A program made the position numbers and the translations under genes. A stretch of 64,000 nucleotides of DNA, from the NCBI GenBank assembly GCA_009909085.1, contig JAAANX010000083.1, forward strand, positions 42,364 through 106,363, in the 5' to 3' direction. Origin of the DNA: Cyanobacteria bacterium GSL.Bin1 (GTDB taxonomy: Bacteria; Cyanobacteriota; Cyanobacteriia; Cyanobacteriales; Rubidibacteraceae). Positions 17,700 through 27,707 of the stretch are shown in pieces; the first letter of the stretch is position 1, and each line of letters opens with the position of its first letter. Below the pieces are notes generated by a model. It did no database searches. It saw nothing but the letters and a program-made list of their open reading frames with translations, and was not told the origin of the DNA.

Positions 17700-18830
17700 A
17701 TGCAATCGCGCGCTCAACCCCAAAAACTTGTTCTCATCGGTGGCGGTCATAGTCATGCCATTTTACTACGAATGTGGCAGTTGCATACCCTCCCAGAGGT
17801 TCGCTTAACGCTCCTGAGCGATACCGAAAAAACCCCCTATTCTGGGATGTTACCCGGTCATGTAGCAGGACTCTACACTTACGATGAAACGCACATCGAT
17901 TTACCGCCTCTGGCCCAACGTGCCCAAGCTGACTTTTATCATGACAAAGCAGTCGGTTTAGACCTCAAGCACAAGCAAATCTTATGTCTGAATCGTCCCC
18001 CATTAACCTTTGATCAAGTCTCTGTTGATATTGGTTCTACGCCAGCCACTTTGACAGTTCCCGGTGCCAAAGATTATGCGGTTCCGGCAAAACCGGTTTC
18101 TGTGTTCCTCAAGCACTGGTATCAATTTCTAGAAAGTGTGGAAAAAAATCCTCAGCAACAACGCACCCTTGCGATTGTTGGCGGTGGGGCTGGTGGGGTA
18201 GAACTCGCTTTAAATATGCAAAAACACTTGCAGGAAAAGAGTCAGCAGGTGTCCATTCATTTATTCCAACGGGAAAAGGAATTATTACTCGATAAAGGGA
18301 AATGGGTGCGTCGCCATTTGGCATCCTTGCTTAAACAACGAGGCATCTCCCTTCATTTAGGAGAAGCGGTCAGGGAAGTGTTTCCGGATAAAGTGGTCTG
18401 TGAATCCGGGTTTGTTCTCGCAACCGATATTATCTTTTGGGTGACACAAGCCAGCGCACCGCATTGGATTCAAGAAAGTGGTTTAGCCACTGATGAGCGA
18501 GGATTTATGCTCGTTAATGACTATTTACAATCAATCTCGCATTCTTTTGTCTTTGCGGCTGGGGATATTGCAACAATGGTTAACCATCCCCGTCCGAAAG
18601 CCGGGGTGTTTGCCGTGCGACAAGGAAAACCGTTGTTTCAAAATTTACAACGGATTGTTTTAGGAAAACCTTTAAAGCCTTATCGTCCGCAGCGAAATTA
18701 TCTCAGTTTAATTGGCACCGGTGATGAAAGCGCGATCGCGTCCTGGGGAAATTTTGGCTTGCATTGCCCACTGCTTTGGCGTTGGAAAGATCACATTGAC
18801 CGCAAATTTATGGCGCAATTTTCTCACTAA
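17700..18830 (+). CDS. SelD-associated pyridine nucleotide-disulfide oxidoreductase
   Basis: FAD-dependent oxidoreductase of the type usually fused to the N terminus of cyanobacterial selenide-water dikinase (SelD) or found beside it; the fold is NDH-2-like. Motifs are LVLIGGGHSHAILL (FAD), TPYSGMLPGHVAGLYTYDE, LAIVGGGAGGVELAL (NAD(P)H) and FVFAAGDIA. The end KDHIDRKFMAQF matches the linker where SelD would begin, but here a stop follows and no selD is present downstream. So this is a stand-alone copy. It may oxidise NAD(P)H and pass electrons to a quinone or other acceptor; the true acceptor is unknown. The ATG at 17700 is preferred over a TTG two codons earlier. Confidence 0.85.
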   Translation: MQSRAQPQKLVLIGGGHSHAILLRMWQLHTLPEVRLTLLSDTEKTPYSGMLPGHVAGLYTYDETHIDLPPLAQRAQADFYHDKAVGLDLKHKQILCLNRPPLTFDQVSVDIGSTPATLTVPGAKDYAVPAKPVSVFLKHWYQFLESVEKNPQQQRTLAIVGGGAGGVELALNMQKHLQEKSQQVSIHLFQREKELLLDKGKWVRRHLASLLKQRGISLHLGEAVREVFPDKVVCESGFVLATDIIFWVTQASAPHWIQESGLATDERGFMLVNDYLQSISHSFVFAAGDIATMVNHPRPKAGVFAVRQGKPLFQNLQRIVLGKPLKPYRPQRNYLSLIGTGDESAIASWGNFGLHCPLLWRWKDHIDRKFMAQFSH

Positions 18831-18947
18831 TTAAAGAAAAACTGGCAACAAACAAGTTAAGTTGTCATCAATTAACAACAGTGAGTAAGACAAAGAAATT
18901 GCTATACTCTTGATGAAAGCCAATTTAACACCAATCGAGAGTAAAGA

Positions 18948-21641
18948 ATGCAGCCGACTGACCCGAGCAAGTTTACGCAACAAGCCTGGGATGTAATTGT
19001 TGATTCACAAGAAGTAGCCCGCCGCTTCAAAAATCAGGAATTAGAAGTAGAACACTTAATGCTGACCCTATTTTCCACAGAAGGGGTCGCCAATCAAATT
19101 TTAGAAGCGAAACAAATTGATGTCTCTCGCCTTCAACAGCAGCTTGAAGTCTTTACCAACCGGCAACGGAAATCAATGCGAGTGGAACAACTCTACTTGG
19201 GACGAGGGTTAGATCAGTTGCTCGATCGCGCTGAGAAAGCAAGGCAAAGTTGGCAAGATGAGGTGATTGGTGTCGAACATCTCTTGCTCGCTTTTGCTGA
19301 AGATGAACGAGTCGGTCGTCGTTTGTTGCGCCCTTACAGTGTTGATCCCCAAGATATTGAAGCGGCGATTAAAGAATTTCGCGCCAATTCTACCCAAGAA
19401 GAAACAAGCACAGCAGAAGGAGAAGGGGAAAAAGAACAAGAGAAAGAAGAAGAACAAAGTCCCTTAGAAAAATATGGACGGGATTTAACTGAACAAGCCA
19501 GTGGCGGTAAACTCGATCCGGTCATTGGTCGGGATGAAGAAATTCGGCGTGTGGTACAAGTGTTATCCCGTCGTTCTAAAAATAATCCGGTTTTAATTGG
19601 TGAACCGGGTGTGGGGAAAACGGCAATTGCAGAAGGGCTAGCGCAACGGATTGTCAATGGGGATGTTCCAGAATCTCTTAAAAATCGGCGGTTAATTGCC
19701 TTAGATATGGGCAGTCTGATTGCTGGGGCGAAATATCGCGGGGAATTTGAAGACCGGCTGCGGAAGGTGTTACGGGAGGTCACTCACTCCGAAGGGCAAA
19801 TTGTGCTCTTTATTGATGAATTACAAACTGTGGTCGGAACTGGTTCCGGTCAAGGCACGATGGATGCTGGCAATCTCTTAAAACCCATGCTGGCACGAGG
19901 AGAATTGCGCTGTATAGGGGCAACCACTCTCGATGAATACCGTAAGCACATTGAAAAAGATCCAGCACTGGAACGGCGGTTTCAACAAGTATACGTGAAA
20001 CAGCCGGATGTGGAAGCAACGGTTTCCATTTTACGGGGATTGAAGGAACGCTACGAAGTTCATCATGGGGTGAAAATTACCGATTCGGCATTGGTGGCTG
20101 CTGCCAGTTTATCGGATCGCTACATTACCGATCGCTTTCTACCGGATAAAGCCATTGACTTGGTCGATGAAGCGGCGGCGAAGTTGAAAATGGAAATTAC
20201 CTCCAAACCAACGGAACTCGAAAGCATTGATCGTCGCCTGATGCAGTTGCAAATGGAAAAACTCTCTTTAGAAGGAGAAGACGAGTTAGCCAGCGGGAAT
20301 ACCAGTGCCTATCGTTCGGCCAAAGAACGCCTGGAGAAAATTGAGCAGGAAATGCAGGAACTCGAAGGCAGTCAGAAAGAACTCTCTTCTCAGTGGCAAT
20401 CAGAAAAACAGATGTTAGAGGAAATTAATACCCTCAAAGAAGAAGAAGACCAATTGCGCGTCCAAGTGGAACAAGCCGAACGAGAATATGACTTGGAAAA
20501 AGCAGCGCAGTTGAAGTATGGACAACTCGAAGGCTTACAACGTCAACGGGAAGATAAAGAGGGAAAACTACTGGAAATGCAGTCTCAAGGACGGGCATTA
20601 TTACGGGAACAAGTCACAGAAGCCGATATTGCAGAAATTGTTGCGAAATGGACGAGCATTCCCGTTAATCGCTTGTTAGAGTCAGAACGGCAGAAACTAT
20701 TAGGCTTAGAAGGCTATTTACATGAACGAGTGATTGGTCAAAAAGAAGCAGTAGCGGCGGTTTCTGCTGCGATACGGCGGGCAAGAGCAGGAATGAAAGA
20801 TCCCGCCCGTCCCATTGGTTCCTTCTTGTTCATGGGTCCCACCGGGGTCGGAAAAACAGAATTAGCGCGCGCGATCGCGGAATTTTTATTTGATAGCGAA
20901 GAATCCATGATTCGGATTGATATGTCCGAATACATGGAAAAACATTCCGTCTCTCGTTTAGTTGGCGCACCGCCGGGCTATGTCGGTTACGAAGAAGGGG
21001 GACAACTCTCTGAACAGATCCGCCGTCGTCCCTATTCCGTGGTGCTGTTGGATGAAGTGGAAAAAGCCCATCCCGATGTCTTCAACATTCTCCTCCAAGT
21101 TTTAGATGATGGGCGCATTACCGATTCCCAAGGACGGACGGTTGACTTCCGTAATACGATTATCGTGATGACTAGCAATATTGGCGGTGAAGACATATTA
21201 CAGCTTGCACAAGAAGACTCACAATATGAACAAATGCGGAAAAAAGTTTTACAAGCCCTCCGCGAACATTTCCGCCCGGAATTCCTCAATCGCATTGATG
21301 ACTTGATTATCTTCCACACTCTCAGACGAGAAGAACTCGGGCGCATCATTACCATTCAACTCCGACGGATTGAAAGTCTCTTATCGGAACAAAAAATCAC
21401 GATTAAACTGACTGAAGCAGCGCAAGATTACTTAGTTGATGTGGGTTACGATCCGGTTTACGGGGCACGTCCTCTCAAACGAGCGATTCAACGGGAGTTA
21501 GAAAACCCCATTGCCACGAAAATCCTAGAAATGGCATTTACGGAAGGGGATACCATCCTCGTCGATTGTGAGGATCATCAACTGGTGTTTAAGAATCAAG
21601 AAGAAGCGCAATCTGTAGAAGTTGAAGTAATGTCTTCTTAG
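18948..21641 (+). CDS. clpB: ClpB disaggregase
   Basis: A hexameric Hsp100 ATPase that, with DnaK, extracts proteins from aggregates in the cytoplasm. The N domain (1-145) is followed by NBD1 with GEPGVGKT (218-225) and LFIDELQ. A coiled-coil middle domain (about 405-525, rich in Glu/Gln/Lys) comes next, then NBD2 with GPTGVGKTE (about 628-636), [13 protein letters not shown], and a C-terminal domain. The middle domain marks it as ClpB rather than ClpC. At 897 residues it is slightly long, and an acidic linker (148-171, mostly Glu, Lys, Gln, Ser) joins the N domain to NBD1. A TATACT at 18903-18908 is a likely -10 box; no CIRCE operator (TTAGCACTC-N9-GAGTGCTAA) is seen upstream. Confidence 0.96.
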   Translation: MQPTDPSKFTQQAWDVIVDSQEVARRFKNQELEVEHLMLTLFSTEGVANQILEAKQIDVSRLQQQLEVFTNRQRKSMRVEQLYLGRGLDQLLDRAEKARQSWQDEVIGVEHLLLAFAEDERVGRRLLRPYSVDPQDIEAAIKEFRANSTQEETSTAEGEGEKEQEKEEEQSPLEKYGRDLTEQASGGKLDPVIGRDEEIRRVVQVLSRRSKNNPVLIGEPGVGKTAIAEGLAQRIVNGDVPESLKNRRLIALDMGSLIAGAKYRGEFEDRLRKVLREVTHSEGQIVLFIDELQTVVGTGSGQGTMDAGNLLKPMLARGELRCIGATTLDEYRKHIEKDPALERRFQQVYVKQPDVEATVSILRGLKERYEVHHGVKITDSALVAAASLSDRYITDRFLPDKAIDLVDEAAAKLKMEITSKPTELESIDRRLMQLQMEKLSLEGEDELASGNTSAYRSAKERLEKIEQEMQELEGSQKELSSQWQSEKQMLEEINTLKEEEDQLRVQVEQAEREYDLEKAAQLKYGQLEGLQRQREDKEGKLLEMQSQGRALLREQVTEADIAEIVAKWTSIPVNRLLESERQKLLGLEGYLHERVIGQKEAVAAVSAAIRRARAGMKDPARPIGSFLFMGPTGVGKTELARAIAEFLFDSEESMIRIDMSEYMEKHSVSRLVGAPPGYVGYEEGGQLSEQIRRRPYSVVLLDEVEKAHPDVFNILLQVLDDGRITDSQGRTVDFRNTIIVMTSNIGGEDILQLAQEDSQYEQMRKKVLQALREHFRPEFLNRIDDLIIFHTLRREELGRIITIQLRRIESLLSEQKITIKLTEAAQDYLVDVGYDPVYGARPLKRAIQRELENPIATKILEMAFTEGDTILVDCEDHQLVFKNQEEAQSVEVEVMSS

Positions 21642-21705
21642 TTTGAAAAATGATGATCAATGATTTAATGAATACTGAAATAACGAATATAAGATTCTAG
21701 TCTGA

Positions 21706-21942
21706 TTTGATGCAGCAAAAACAGCTTTAAAGATGGGACTTCCTCTATTTGTCGTTACTCCTCAGTATTACAAAGATTCTCCTCAAGGTAATATTGATTT
21801 GATTCAAAAAGGAGGAATAGAGTTTAACCCTAATGATGGAATTGGAGAAATTTTGAAGCATTTTTTTCAAGATAAGGTAGAACAAGAAACTGTAAGTAGT
21901 CTTTCACAGCAACCTCAACAATTATCCTTACCTTTAGCTTAG
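21706..21942 (+). pseudogene. 3' remnant of a DprA/LOG-like gene
   Basis: An open frame bounded upstream by a TGA at 21703 encodes DAAKTALKMGLPLFVVTP, then QYYKDSPQGNIDLIQKGG and ILKHFF. This is the C-terminal strand-helix pattern of cyanobacterial DNA-processing (DprA-like Rossmann) proteins, in which a GNxxLI loop follows the last core strand. The Rossmann core and any start codon are missing, so this is the last 70-80 residues of a decayed gene rather than a small protein. An ATG at 21733 happens to lie inside it. It sits between clpB and the ATPase/TOPRIM pair. Confidence 0.55.
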
Positions 21943-22033
21943 GTGTTTAGAGCGTTGTCTAAAGGGTGGGCGATGCCACCCTACAAACTGCTCATTAGGT
22001 TATGCTGTAAATGCTGGTATCAGTTTAACTCCG

Positions 22034-23200
22034 ATGCTAAAAACAATCAAAATTGAAAACTTTCGTGGTTTTGAGTCTTTTGAACTTCAAAATCTCGGAA
22101 GATTAAATCTATTAGTAGGCAGGAATAACAGTGGTAAAACCTCTATTTTAGAGGCGATTCGACTCCTCTGTTCACGGAATAACCTTGAGCCTCTCAGAGA
22201 GATGATGATAAGCCGAGGTGAATGCTTTTGGGATGAAAATAGAAAATATAAAGAGCTAGATATTTGTCACCTTTTTTATGATCATGAAATAACCATTAAG
22301 AGTAGATTTTTAGTTTTGGGTGTCCACAAAGATAGCCAAGAAAAACTCATTGGATATATGGGCTTTCGTAAAGGTAAGCAACCAAGTTATCATTTAGCTG
22401 ACATGGAAGTATTAAATTCTACTCCTGAAAAAGAACAATTTAATCAGGGTCAAGATTTTTTAATTGATGCTAGCAGAATGAATTTGAATGAGCTTGGTTT
22501 TATTCTAAAATGGACATATGCAGAAGAACCAAACACTTGGAGATTTCCCTTATCTGGTAACGGCGGATTATCTGATTATTATATTCGTGCCATAAAAAAC
22601 AGTGGTATTCAAAAAAAAAGTGAAACTAAAACGCAATTTATCACCTCATCTGCGTTAAGCTCTGCTAAAATGATCGACCTATTTGATCAGATTGTTTTAA
22701 CCCCTGAAGAAGACTTAGTCTTGCAAGCACTGCAAACAATTGAACCAAGAATTATTCGTATTGCTTCAGTTAGTTCGGAAAGAGAGATAAGTTCTGAAGC
22801 ACGGGAAGGATTTATGGTACGGTTTAGTGATAGTAAACAACGCATCCCAATTGGCAGTATGGGTGATGGGATCTGGCGTATTTTAGGACTTGCCTTAGCA
22901 ACCGTTAGTGCATCAAATGGTGTTTTGTTAGTCGATGAAATTGATACGGGCTTACATTTCACTGCCATGTCTGATATGTGGAAATTGGTTTGGGAGACTG
23001 CAAAAAGACTTAATGTTCAAGTTTTTGCCACAACACATAGCAGTGATTGTTGGATGAGTTTAGCTGATATTGCCAGTCGAGAAGATACCGCAGAAGATGG
23101 CATTACAATCCAGAGAATTGAAAAAGGAAAAGATACAGGAGTCGTTTTCAATCGCGAGCAAATTCTCACTGCTGCCAAGTGGGATATTGAGGTGCGTTAG
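22034..23200 (+). CDS. AAA/ABC-type ATPase of the OLD/AriA-like class
   Basis: A 388-residue SMC/ABC-like ATPase. Walker A is GRNNSGKTS (residues 29-37), the signature-like region is IPIGSMGDGIWRILGLALA, Walker B is VLLVDEIDTGLH and the late His switch is FATTHS. N-terminal IENFRGFESFELQNLGRLNLLVGRN is typical of OLD-family and AAA_15 proteins. No TOPRIM domain is fused; instead the next gene, two bases downstream, supplies one. Such split ATPase plus TOPRIM pairs include the PARIS anti-phage system. It probably senses or binds DNA or a phage protein and controls the partner. Codon use is AT-rich compared with clpB and hflX, suggesting transfer. Confidence 0.8.
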   Translation: MLKTIKIENFRGFESFELQNLGRLNLLVGRNNSGKTSILEAIRLLCSRNNLEPLREMMISRGECFWDENRKYKELDICHLFYDHEITIKSRFLVLGVHKDSQEKLIGYMGFRKGKQPSYHLADMEVLNSTPEKEQFNQGQDFLIDASRMNLNELGFILKWTYAEEPNTWRFPLSGNGGLSDYYIRAIKNSGIQKKSETKTQFITSSALSSAKMIDLFDQIVLTPEEDLVLQALQTIEPRIIRIASVSSEREISSEAREGFMVRFSDSKQRIPIGSMGDGIWRILGLALATVSASNGVLLVDEIDTGLHFTAMSDMWKLVWETAKRLNVQVFATTHSSDCWMSLADIASREDTAEDGITIQRIEKGKDTGVVFNREQILTAAKWDIEVR

Positions 23201-23202
23201 TA

Positions 23203-23847
23203 ATGTCAAGGCAAGATAAGTCACCGAACTGGTTATTAGTGGAAGGAGAGGAAGATAAAAGAGTAATTCCCTATTTGATGGAAGCAAATGGTATCCCTTG
23301 GAAAAAACAAGAAGAACCTGCTTTCATTCGAGAATGTGGCGGTTATCAAAATATTGACTCCACTTTAATTTCTACTGTTTTGCAAAAATCTGGGCTACAG
23401 GCTCTAGGAGTTATAGTTGATGCAGATGATAATCTTAATGAGCGTTGGAAAAGCATTAGAAATGCTTGTTTAGAGAGTATTCCAGATATTCCTGAAAACT
23501 TACCAACAACAGGGCTTATTCATCCAATAAATGACATTCAGTTTGGTGTTTGGATTATGCCTGATAATCAAGCCAGAGGGATGTTAGAAACTTTTTTAAG
23601 CTACTTGATTCCAGATGAAAGTGAGCCACTTTGGCAATATGCTCAAAACGTTACTAAAGAAGCTAAAAATCAAGGAGCTACTTTTATCAATTCTCATTTT
23701 GATAAGGCACAAATTTACACTTGGCTGGCATGGCAAGATCCACCAGGGCGACAATTACATAATGCTGTAATGGAAAAGATTCTGAATCCAAATCATCCCC
23801 AAGCCAAACCGTTTGTTAATTGGTTTAAGCAGTTGTATGACTTGTAA
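23203..23847 (+). CDS. DUF3226/TOPRIM-like nuclease partner
   Basis: A 214-residue protein with a TOPRIM arrangement: Glu in LLVEGEEDKRVI near the N terminus, then LGVIVDADDN (the DxD pair at residues 74-76), as in DUF3226 proteins. TOPRIM domains use these acids to bind Mg2+ for strand cleavage or transfer. Its start follows the ATPase stop by two bases, so both are one operon and probably one complex. By analogy with OLD nucleases and PARIS (where the TOPRIM subunit is released to attack an essential host RNA), it is the likely effector. Function is inferred from domain pairing; the nuclease target is unknown. It has the same AT-rich composition as its partner. Confidence 0.75.
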   Translation: MSRQDKSPNWLLVEGEEDKRVIPYLMEANGIPWKKQEEPAFIRECGGYQNIDSTLISTVLQKSGLQALGVIVDADDNLNERWKSIRNACLESIPDIPENLPTTGLIHPINDIQFGVWIMPDNQARGMLETFLSYLIPDESEPLWQYAQNVTKEAKNQGATFINSHFDKAQIYTWLAWQDPPGRQLHNAVMEKILNPNHPQAKPFVNWFKQLYDL

Positions 23848-23870
23848 GAAAAAATAAATAGATTAAAAGA

Positions 23871-23909
23871 GCGCGATGTTCCCTACGGGAACCGGCGAAG
23901 CCATCGCGC
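23871..23909 (+). repeat. 39-bp nested palindromic element, copy 1
   Basis: Outer arms GCGCGATG and CATCGCGC (8 bp) enclose an inner hairpin GTTCCC-TAC-GGGAAC plus CCGGCGAAGC. A second copy in inverse orientation lies at 35157-35195, and 33 of 39 positions agree. Changes in the inner arm keep it able to fold. It lies just after the TOPRIM gene in the convergent gap with hflX and could end transcription or act as a mobile REP-like unit. Confidence 0.7.
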
Positions 23910-24015
23910 AACGAAAAAGTTAAGAGGCTTGCTCAAATCCTACATTCAGCTTGACTACTAGGGTTAAGGTCTGTTCCATCGTTTTCACAATTTCACCATA
24001 ATGACTATAACATGG

Positions 24016-25710
24016 TTAAGTTTGAAGGATCATGACTCCCATTTTTTCTCGTAAGGTTTCTAATCCTAATCTTTGCTCTGCCGAAATATAAACGGCTTCT
24101 GGAAAGTGTTGTTTTGCTTCAGTCAGCGTTTCTGTATCCACTTGATCAATCTTATTAAATACCAATAAACTCTCCGGCGGCATAATTGGCATTTCTTCTA
24201 GAATTTTGCTCACTGATTCGATTTGGCTTTGCCAAGCCCGATGAGATAAGTCAACAACATGCAACATCGCATCCGCTTCACTCACTTCTTCTAGGGTGGC
24301 ACGGAAGGCATCAATTAAAGCTGGGGGGAGTTCTTTAATAAACCCCACGGTATCCGTTAGTAAGACAGTTTGTAATTCTCCTTGCGACGGAACAGTGAGA
24401 CGACGAGTGGTTGGGTCAAGGGTGGCAAATAATTGGTCTTCGGCGTAAATTTCAGCATGGGTTAAGCAATTGAGCAAAGTAGATTTTCCCGCATTGGTAT
24501 AACCCACCACGGCAATGGTCGGCACTTCTTGTTTTTGTCGCTGGTGGCGCATCCGGGAACGATGGGATTGCAGTTGATTGACTTCCTGCTGTAACCGGGA
24601 TACCCGCTTTTGAATACGACGGCGTTCCGTTTCCAGTTTGGTTTCTCCAGGCCCACGGGTGCCAATACCACCACCGAGACGAGACATGGCTTCGCCCCGC
24701 CCCACCAGACGCGGGAGGAGATATTCCAATTGTGCCAATTCAACTTGGAGTTTTCCGGCGCGCGATCGCGCTCTTTGGGCAAAAATATCTAAAATTAACT
24801 CTGTCCGGTCAATCACTCTTACGCCAATTTGCTGTTCTAAATTGCGCACTTGGGCCGGACTCAAATCTTGATCAAACGCCACTAAACTCGCACCCACCGT
24901 TTGCACCGCGATCGCGATTTCTTGGACTTTCCCTGCCCCAATCACAGTCTGGGGATGAGGGCGACTGCGCCGTTGGGTAATCGTCTGTAACACCTCACCC
25001 CCTGCGGTATCCACCAAACGGATCACTTCCGCCAAGCCATCTGCAAACTGTTGCTGGGATAATTCAGCACTCATCAACCCCACAACCACCACGCGCTGAT
25101 GGGAACTATCCACCTGCTGGGCGACATATTCCCGCTCAAATTCCGCTTCTAGCCCCTCAACTAGGTCTAGGAAATCTTGTTTCGTCAGAACATCTAGACT
25201 CAACGGCGGAGAAACTGTCCAATATAACCCTTCTTCGCGACTGGGATCAGATTCTGGGGCAAGATGCGCTAAATAAGCTGATTCCACATAACCGGTTGCC
25301 CCACCCCCGCGACGCTGGAATCCTTGACCGGTCAGCGTTAACGTCACCAGCGCGTCTAATCGCTGCAACACCATTGCCGTGAGACTGGGTTTTTTCGGGG
25401 GGTTTGACTTCAACGCCGTGGTCACACACCGAATCCCCGACAGCCGCTTAGCGCCATAACGCGGTAATTCCAGGGGGGGAATTTGCGTTTGTCGCGGGCT
25501 ACCCACCCCCACCCGAATCACTTGTCCGCGACGGTTAATATAAGCGGATACCGGCTGATTAATTTCTGTACTAATCGCAGCAAGGCGCTGAGCAAATTCC
25601 GGGGTGGTTGCGCGATCGCGCGGCTGACGCTGATGATACAGCCGTTGCAGTTGTTTAAGCTGGCTTGATTTGAGTCCTTTTAGGTTGCCGTATAGGGTCT
25701 CGATTGACAA
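24016..25710 (-). CDS. hflX: Ribosome-dissociating GTPase HflX
   Basis: HflX splits stalled or hibernating 70S ribosomes and binds 50S. Visible are the N-terminal HflX domain (ERRRSRPHPQTVIGAGKVQEI-like region, glycine-rich GGGIGTRGPGETKLE linker), then the G domain with GYTNAGKST, DTVGF and NKID. The best start is a TTG at 25710 (MSIETLYGNLKG) because AAGGAG lies four bases before it; the longer frame from 25764 adds residues with no family match. The protein is about 564 residues, larger than the E. coli form because of an N-terminal cyanobacterial extension of about 170 residues. It converges with the TOPRIM gene and is followed by the opposite palindrome. Confidence 0.93.
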   Translation of the reverse strand: MSIETLYGNLKGLKSSQLKQLQRLYHQRQPRDRATTPEFAQRLAAISTEINQPVSAYINRRGQVIRVGVGSPRQTQIPPLELPRYGAKRLSGIRCVTTALKSNPPKKPSLTAMVLQRLDALVTLTLTGQGFQRRGGGATGYVESAYLAHLAPESDPSREEGLYWTVSPPLSLDVLTKQDFLDLVEGLEAEFEREYVAQQVDSSHQRVVVVGLMSAELSQQQFADGLAEVIRLVDTAGGEVLQTITQRRSRPHPQTVIGAGKVQEIAIAVQTVGASLVAFDQDLSPAQVRNLEQQIGVRVIDRTELILDIFAQRARSRAGKLQVELAQLEYLLPRLVGRGEAMSRLGGGIGTRGPGETKLETERRRIQKRVSRLQQEVNQLQSHRSRMRHQRQKQEVPTIAVVGYTNAGKSTLLNCLTHAEIYAEDQLFATLDPTTRRLTVPSQGELQTVLLTDTVGFIKELPPALIDAFRATLEEVSEADAMLHVVDLSHRAWQSQIESVSKILEEMPIMPPESLLVFNKIDQVDTETLTEAKQHFPEAVYISAEQRLGLETLREKMGVMILQT

Positions 25711-25864
25711 TCGTCTCCTTAAGATGAAAACAGTAATTTTTGCTACATATTGATTCCCAAGCAAGGGAGAGAATACGGATTAAGAGATTCATCCCCCATA
25801 ACTCAGTCCTCTTTATTTCATCTTAAATCCCAGCCTTGAAACTTTGCTGTTTTGAAACTGCACC

Positions 25865-25900
25865 TAAAAAACCGCCACTGAGAATAATTCAGTAGCGGTT
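25865..25900 (-). terminator. Rho-independent terminator of the pst operon
   Basis: Read on the minus strand, AACCGC(T)ACTGA pairs with TCAGT(G)GCGGTT across a seven-base loop and is followed by a run of T. It lies 27 bp after the pstB stop at 25927. Confidence 0.8.
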
Positions 25901-25926
25901 GCTTCAATTGCCAATCGCAGGAAAAT

Positions 25927-26748
25927 TTAACCAAATGCGCCGCTAACATATTGCTGAGTGGCTTCTTCTTTCGGATTTTGAAAGATCGTTTCTGTATCGT
26001 CATATTCCACGAGATACCCTTGCTTCCCGCCTTCTATGGCTTCGGCATTAAAAAATGCGGTCCGGTCGGAAACCCGGGAAGCCTGCTGCATATTGTGAGT
26101 CACAATCACAATTGTGTATCTCTCTTTCAATTCCGCAATTAACTCTTCAATTCGGAGGGTAGAAATGGGGTCCAGTGCAGAACAAGGTTCGTCCATTAAA
26201 ATCACTTCCGGCTGAATGGCGATTCCCCGGGCAATACAAAGACGCTGTTGTTGTCCGCCGGATAAAGATAAACCACTTTCTTTTAACTTATCTTTCACCT
26301 CATCCCAAAGGGCAGCTTGTTTTAGGCTTTGCTCAATCAATTCATCCATATTCCCCTGATAGCCATTAATCCGCGCCCCAAAGGCAATATTTTCATAAAT
26401 TGATTTCGGGAAAGGGTTGGGCTTCTGGAATACCATGCCAATGCGACGGCGCACCTCTACCGGATCAACGCCTTTGGCATATAAATCTTTATCATGATAG
26501 GTAATTTTTCCTTCCACTCTTGCTCCAGCGACTAAATCATTGAGACGATTAAAGCAGCGGAGAATCGTACTTTTACCACAGCCCGATGGACCAATCAAGG
26601 CTGTCACTTCGTTGGCATAAATATCCATGTTGACATTGCGCACTGCCAAATAGGAACCGTAGTAGACATTAACATTATCTACTTTTAAAACCGCTTCATT
26701 AACCTGGGCGTTATGCGGTGTTTGAGAAAGTTGGGGATCGCTGGTCAT
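25927..26748 (-). CDS. pstB: Phosphate ABC transporter ATPase
   Basis: The ATP-hydrolysing subunit of the high-affinity phosphate importer on the cytoplasmic side of PstCA. Walker A is GPSGCGKST, the signature is LSGGQQQRL, Walker B is [12 protein letters not shown], and the H-loop is VTHNM. The 273-residue length is typical. It is last in the minus-strand pstS-pstC-pstA-pstB operon and is followed by a terminator. The phoU regulator gene is not in the window. Confidence 0.96.
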   Translation of the reverse strand: MTSDPQLSQTPHNAQVNEAVLKVDNVNVYYGSYLAVRNVNMDIYANEVTALIGPSGCGKSTILRCFNRLNDLVAGARVEGKITYHDKDLYAKGVDPVEVRRRIGMVFQKPNPFPKSIYENIAFGARINGYQGNMDELIEQSLKQAALWDEVKDKLKESGLSLSGGQQQRLCIARGIAIQPEVILMDEPCSALDPISTLRIEELIAELKERYTIVIVTHNMQQASRVSDRTAFFNAEAIEGGKQGYLVEYDDTETIFQNPKEEATQQYVSGAFG

Positions 26749-26780
26749 TTTTTTACCTCAATTTTTAAAAAACGATGATT

Positions 26781-27707
26781 TTAATCTAGTTTTTTCTGAA
26801 ATTTATTCCGAAGAAAGATGGCAAGGGAATTCATTAGGAGTAATGCCACCATCAGAATAATAATGCCAGTGGCAGCAACCGCGTGAAACTCTTCTTGGGG
26901 ACGGGATACCCAATTAAAAATTTGAATGGGCATGACGGTAAAGGGGGTTCTTAACCCTTCCCAAATCGGCCAGGTTGGGGGTAAAAAGGCAATATAAGTT
27001 AAAGCTCCCACTGTAATTAAGGGTGCTGTTTCGCCAATGGCACGGGATAAGGCAAGAATGGTTCCGGTTAACATACCAGGAAAGGCAAGAGGGAACACTT
27101 GTTCTCGCACCACTTGCCAACGGGTTGCTCCCAGTGCCATTCCCCCTTGTCTTAAACTATCCGGAACGGCTCTTAGCGCTTCACGAGTGGCAACAATAAT
27201 AATCGGCAGAATGAGCAACGACATGGTCATCGATCCGGCCAATACGGTGCGCCCTCCTGTTAGGGGTTGCATCACCCGCACGAAGGCTTGTAAGCCCAGC
27301 AAGCCATAAATAATTGAGGGGACCGCCGCTAAATTGCCAATATTGACTTCAATGACTTTGGCATACCAGGTGTCCGCAGCAAATTCTTCTAAGAAGATGC
27401 CGGAACCAACACCAACAACAAAAGAAAGAATGGCAGTAATGACCATGAGCCAAATTGTTCCCACCCAAGCCGATAAAAATCCAGCTTGTTCCGGCTTACG
27501 GGAAGGATAATTGGTCATAAAGCTCCAATCGAGGTTACTAATACCATCAATAAAAACGTCGATTAATAGAACAGCTAAGACCACTAAACCAATGTAAGTG
27601 GCAATTAGGCTGATAATACGAAAAATGTTACCTTGCTGGTAACGTTTGGGCAGGGAGGTCTGAAATTGTGTACTCACCTGCTCTTGCATGGGATCGGCAG
27701 TTGTCAT
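26781..27707 (-). CDS. pstA: Phosphate ABC transporter permease PstA
   Basis: Inner-membrane permease with about six transmembrane helices. Distinctive PstA segments are FLEEFAADTWYAKVIEVNIGNLAAVPSI (a cytoplasmic coupling loop follows) and ALGATRWQVVREQVFPLAFPGMLTG, the EAA-like motif that contacts PstB. It pairs with PstC to form the channel. The ATG at 27707 overlaps the pstC stop by one base (TAATG). A 30-residue hydrophilic N terminus precedes the first helix. Confidence 0.94.
   Translation of the reverse strand: MTTADPMQEQVSTQFQTSLPKRYQQGNIFRIISLIATYIGLVVLAVLLIDVFIDGISNLDWSFMTNYPSRKPEQAGFLSAWVGTIWLMVITAILSFVVGVGSGIFLEEFAADTWYAKVIEVNIGNLAAVPSIIYGLLGLQAFVRVMQPLTGGRTVLAGSMTMSLLILPIIIVATREALRAVPDSLRQGGMALGATRWQVVREQVFPLAFPGMLTGTILALSRAIGETAPLITVGALTYIAFLPPTWPIWEGLRTPFTVMPIQIFNWVSRPQEEFHAVAATGIIILMVALLLMNSLAIFLRNKFQKKLD

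Noticed and set aside
19209..19783. Minus-strand frames inside clpB with poly-Phe or Ser-rich products
   Set aside because: They are antisense shadows of the acidic linker and NBD1 of ClpB.
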